From Polytrichum commune (taxonomy: Eukaryota; Streptophyta; Polytrichopsida; Polytrichales; Polytrichaceae), in assembly GCA_950295325.1 (NCBI GenBank), contig OX485804.1, positions 38,318,001 through 38,382,000 on the forward strand: DNA of 64,000 nt. The letters run 5' to 3'. Both the position numbers and the translations under genes were made by a program. How positions within the stretch are numbered: the stretch's first letter is position 1; every line of letters starts with the position of its first letter. The notes under the pieces are model-generated. The model searched no databases and was not told where the DNA came from. It saw only the letters and a list, made by a program, of their open reading frames with translations. Positions 60,833 through 64,000 of this stretch are shown one piece after another.

Positions 60833-61145
60833 CCTATCGGTGGGTGAACAATCCAACACTTGGTGAATTCGGCTTCAACAATGATAGGAAGAGCCGCCAT
60901 CGAGGGATCAAAAAGCAGCTTCGCTATGAATGTTTGCCTATCCCTGTGGTAATTTTTCTGACACCTCTAGCTTCAAATTTCGAAAGACTAAAGGATCAAT
61001 ATGAGGCCATGCTTTCACAGTTTGTATTTGTACTGAAAATCGAAATCAACAGAGCTTTTACCCTTTTGTTCCACACGAGATTTATGTTCTTGTTGAGCTC
61101 ATCTTAGGACACCTGCATGATCTTGTAACAGAAGTGCCATCCCAG

Positions 61146-61292
61146 CATAACATTATTCAGATCCATAGCAGTGTGTTGTGGGACTCACAATATTTTGTGG
61201 AATATTCCTCACATTCACTCTTAATGTGGGGAATATTCTATAGAATATTGTTAGTCCCATAGAACACTGTTATGGATATGAATAATGGTATG
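61146..61292. mobile_element. Foldback insertion C in rRNA (about 147 bp)
   Basis: Arms of about 58 bp (CATTATTCAGATCCATAGCA... and its diverged complement ending GAATAATGGTATG) make almost the whole insert a hairpin. rRNA CCCAGC and CCAAACTCCCC flank it, with an AG or AGC duplication. Confidence 0.8.
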
Positions 61293-61421
61293 AGCCAAAC
61301 TCCCCACCTGAAAGTGTTTTCCACCTGCATCGGCGCACCTTGATAGGCACTCCTTAAGACCAGAATCAGGGGCAAAGCCTTGCCTCCGCCTCATATAAGG
61401 AGTAAAATGACGTTAAAAGTA

Positions 61422-61741
61422 CACTAAATAGGATACTTAGTGTTTGATACACTATATACGATCGCATACACTAAATGTCAATAACCTTATGAAAGTAAGT
61501 AATATTGAATGTAAACTCAAACACTAATATCAACTATGGTAATATGTGGAGGTGACATCTTTGAGTTTAGTGTTAGTAGGGATATGGAGAATTTTAAAAT
61601 AACAATGATAAAAGGAGAATTCCGGCATATCTTCTAGTATATCTTCTAACAATAATTGTCAAGGAATTGAAAACTAGTGTTGAGCAGGGTGGGGTAGTCA
61701 CAACATTAAATATAATCCAACACTAAATATCGTATTTAGTG
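61422..61741. mobile_element. MITE insertion D in rRNA (320 bp, TA duplication)
   Basis: Ends CACTAAATAGGATACTTAGTG and, inverted, CACTAAATACGATATTTAGTG. TA is duplicated (61420-61421 and 61742-61743); rRNA GTTAAAAGTA and GTGGTATTTC flank it. Confidence 0.8.
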
Positions 61742-61893
61742 TAGTGGTATTTCACTTTCACTTTTAGGGGCTCCCACTTGTCCTACACCTCTTGAGTCAT
61801 TTCACAAAGTCGGACTAGAGTTAAGCTCAACAGGGTCTTCTTTCCCACTCGTTGATTCTTCCAAGCCCGTTCCCTTGGTTGTGGTTTCACTAG

Positions 61894-62225
61894 CTCTAGT
61901 AGAAAAACTATGCCAAAAAGAACCACAGCCAAAATCGGTTGCGGTGCTTTGGACCAACTTGATCTGCAGTCACTAAACAATTGCATTTTTTTTTTTTGGT
62001 TTAGCAAATTAAATTTAGGAATTTGGGAGTGTGTGATATACCGTTGAAAAGGTCTTGAAAATGTCTTTCCAACACTATACTAAACTCCCATAAATTTCCA
62101 AAATTACAATCGCAAAATGAAAAAAGAATAATATGTAGTCGTTTAGCGACTGCAAATCATGTTGGTAAAAAAAAATTGCAACCGATTTCAGCTGTGGTTT
62201 TTTTGGGCATAGTTTTCTACTAGTG
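61894..62225. mobile_element. CACTA-type MITE insertion E in rRNA (332 bp, TAG duplication)
   Basis: Right end inverted CACTAGTAGAAAACTATGCC, left end CTCTAGTAGAAAAACTATGCC; similarity extends about 45 bp through ACCACAGC and AATCGGTTGC. Perfect 3-bp TAG duplication (61891-61893 and 62226-62228), as for CACTA elements. Confidence 0.85.
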
Positions 62226-62274
62226 TAGATAGTAGATAAGGACAGTGGGAATCTCATTATTCCATTCATGCGCA

Positions 62275-62308
<34 letters not shown>

Positions 62309-62359
62309 TAGAGAGTCACAATTACTCCTACCATTTGCCCGCACTTGGTTGAATTTCTT

Positions 62360-62404
62360 TTTCTTTTTCTTTTTTGAAACAGAAGGCCGACAGGCCAACG
62401 CCAT
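62360..62404 (-). mobile_element. Short retroposed insertion F in rRNA (45 bp, 16-bp duplication)
   Basis: The 16-bp target CTTGGTTGAATTTCTT is present at 62344-62359 and 62405-62420. The insert, read on the minus strand, is ATGGCGTTGGCCTGTCGGCC, CTTCTGTTTC and an A-rich tail. Long duplication plus A-rich tail indicate LINE-mediated retroposition, with extreme 5' truncation. Confidence 0.8.
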
Positions 62405-62978
62405 CTTGGTTGAATTTCTTCACTTTGACATTCAGAGCACTGGGCAAAAATCACATTGCATAACATCAATAGACCCTAGTGGAGACTACAAGGCTCTTTT
62501 CTTGAGATGACTTGCAAATTTATATGGATTGCATGTGAATTTTTGAATTTTCTTTCTTCTGTAGATTCTGCATAGATTTGCTAATTTATAATAAAAATTT
62601 GAATTTTTTCTAAGCAACATAACATTACTGAAATAGCAAAAGTATCACTTTAAGGCCTTCGTACCTTAATGAGTGCATGTTTTGGGTGTAGTAATTGAAG
62701 TTGGACAGAGTTGGCTTCCAACTATGAAGTATGTTTGATGTAGTGGCATTAAAATTGATGTGCCATGTTTATTAGAATGGCGTGCTCAATTCATCATATA
62801 AGGTGTGTGGATGTTATTCGGTTACTTTTCATGATTGGACCCCCATAGATTTGATTGTGTGTGATTAGGTGAGGATCAAAGAGCAAACACCATAAAGACA
62901 CATGTTTTATAAAAATTGGACAAAAGTTGCAAATTTTATTATTTACTCCACACTCAATAGTGGACGAAATTGGGAGGA

Positions 62979-62995
62979 TCTATCTATCTATCTAT
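62979..62995 (+). repeat. (TCTA)n tract, possible LINE tail
   Basis: Preceded by AAATTGGGAGGA, similar to AATTGGGACTGGAGTT before the (TCTA)n end of the LINE at 39024. It could be a severely 5'-truncated relative or coincidence. Confidence 0.35.
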
Positions 62996-63429
62996 TCATG
63001 TAACGTCAACAAACATGCACTTTGGAAAACCGTAACCAAATCATGGAAGGTCTGGATTTCATTATGATATTTGTTGATGCTTCATCGTAGATCAATCAAT
63101 GCAAACACAAGTTTTGTTGTGTAAATGCAATCAATGCAAGTTGGAGAACATAAAAAACAAGCCAAATTACACCCACATAACAAGCACCTATGATTGCCAC
63201 CCAGTGGTTGCAAGATCATTTCTATGGGTTATTGGTAAATAGTATGGATTGCACTAAATCGAATGTATATTGGAACTTGTATACCCTAAAGCCTTAACCC
63301 TTACCCTTGTTCACGTCCATGATTCCATCTCCCAATGATCCTAGCTAAAATTTATCTACTTTCTGATTGAAAGTGATGAAACATAATTGTTGAATAGATT
63401 GGCCATTTTGTTTCCATCACCCATGGGAG

Positions 63430-63467
63430 GGTGGGGGGGGGGGGGTTGGGGCTGGGGGCTGGGGGGT
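63430..63467 (+). repeat. G-rich tract with quadruplex potential
   Basis: A run of more than ten G followed by GGGG-spaced groups (GGGGCTGGGGGCTGGGGGG). Confidence 0.7.
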
Positions 63468-64000
63468 GCATTCATTGTTAGAACAAGTAAAACCATGTGC
63501 GTGCATGCCCTTGAAATTAATACACCTAATATAAAATATTTTTCTCTCTTAAAAATGACATACATACAATGTGTAGCTAGGAACTCCCCTCAAATACACA
63601 CACATTTGAAAAATAAATAAATCATATAAACTGCAATCATATGTATATGCCAGAAAGATCATATGGAAAATATGATTAAAACATTCTTAGCAAGATATAT
63701 TTATTTATCATTGAACACTTGTTCATTCATTGGATGTAGCTCATACACATTTGTTTCTATAATATAATTCATTGTAGCCAATGCAATGATTTCTCAATTA
63801 ATAAGTCCACATTGTCCGATTCTTATTATGATACTAACATAACCCCATATCCATATTGGAAGGCCAATCCGAAAGGTCAATTAGTTGTTGACACTCAATC
63901 CACATGTCGTCAATTGCAGCGCATCCTATAAACCCTTTCCAAATAACAAGTCTTGGTCTTGGGGCGATCACACCCCCTTACGTTTCATAAGGACGTGCAA

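Larger units (their letters stand above)
60188..62475 (-). rRNA. Nuclear LSU (25S/28S) rRNA fragment, degenerate pseudogene
   Basis: The minus strand carries the 3' third of a plant LSU rRNA. Conserved runs (plus-strand reading) include GCATCAGTAGGGTAAAACTA, CCCAGCTCACGTTCCCT, GGTGAACAATCCAACACTTG, TGAGCTCATCTTAGGACACC, TTTCACAAAGTCGGACTAGA and AATTAGATGACGAGGCATTT. About 1 kb of rRNA remains, with point changes, split by at least six insertions listed separately. The 3'-end portion (CTTCTAGCATGGATTCCGAC) is duplicated at 60188 and 60361. It is a pseudogene, not a working rDNA unit. Confidence 0.9.
62480..64000. other. Gene-poor right end
   Basis: No gene supported. Contains (TCTA)4 at 62979-62995 and a G-rich tract at about 63430-63467. 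Confidence 0.5.

Noticed and set aside
60658-61107. 149-codon plus-strand frame
   Set aside because: Lies antisense to LSU rRNA sequence and crosses insertion B; it is not protein coding.

Overview
The window reads as repeat-rich, AT-rich nuclear DNA of a land plant. Evidence for this is a plant-type GT31 galactosyltransferase with the plant N-terminal DUF4094 region, plant CACTA (DUF4218-type) and PIF/Harbinger transposase remnants, canonical GT/AG introns, and a nuclear 25S/28S rRNA pseudogene whose sequence resembles land-plant LSU rRNA. A Dualen/RandI-like LINE would fit a non-seed plant (bryophyte, lycophyte or fern), but I cannot fix the species.

Layout. 1-4.0 kb holds decayed repeats. 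4.06-5.23 kb (minus) is an intact, intronless beta-1,3-galactosyltransferase-like gene. 5.3-10 kb is its upstream region plus gene-poor DNA. 10.07-13.15 kb is a decayed PIF/Harbinger element with both terminal inverted repeats. 13.28-18.05 kb holds a CACTA terminus and CACTA transposase pieces on the minus strand. 18.5-20.47 kb is a second Harbinger copy whose transposase is almost intact. 20.9-23.3 kb carries exon relics of the RNA-exosome gene RRP4 inside a local duplication.

25.4-39.05 kb is the centrepiece: a ~13.6-kb non-LTR retrotransposon. In order it has a tandem-repeat 5' leader rich in consensus splice-donor motifs, an intact ORF1, a long A/C-rich linker, a 2A-like ribosome-skipping motif (GDIETNPGP), an APE endonuclease, a reverse transcriptase, a cysteine cluster plus an unassigned region, RNase H, a CCHC finger, a restriction-like PD...E region, and a (TCTA)n tail. 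ORF2 is broken by several stops and frameshifts, so this copy is dead. Its layout matches a dual-endonuclease (Dualen-like) element combined with a 2A switch.

39-50 kb is accessory DNA: an unidentified decayed gene, a telobox-rich minisatellite, a SET-domain relic, a CACTA deletion derivative and a possible hAT scrap. 50.76-52.71 kb is a five-exon alpha/beta-hydrolase gene with an intact catalytic triad. 55.1-58.05 kb is a long inverted repeat that encloses a Harbinger-derived MITE with a perfect TAA duplication. 60.19-62.47 kb is an antisense LSU rRNA pseudogene split by at least six small insertions whose boundaries can be read against the conserved rRNA. The remainder is gene-poor. Only two genes look functional: the galactosyltransferase and the hydrolase.
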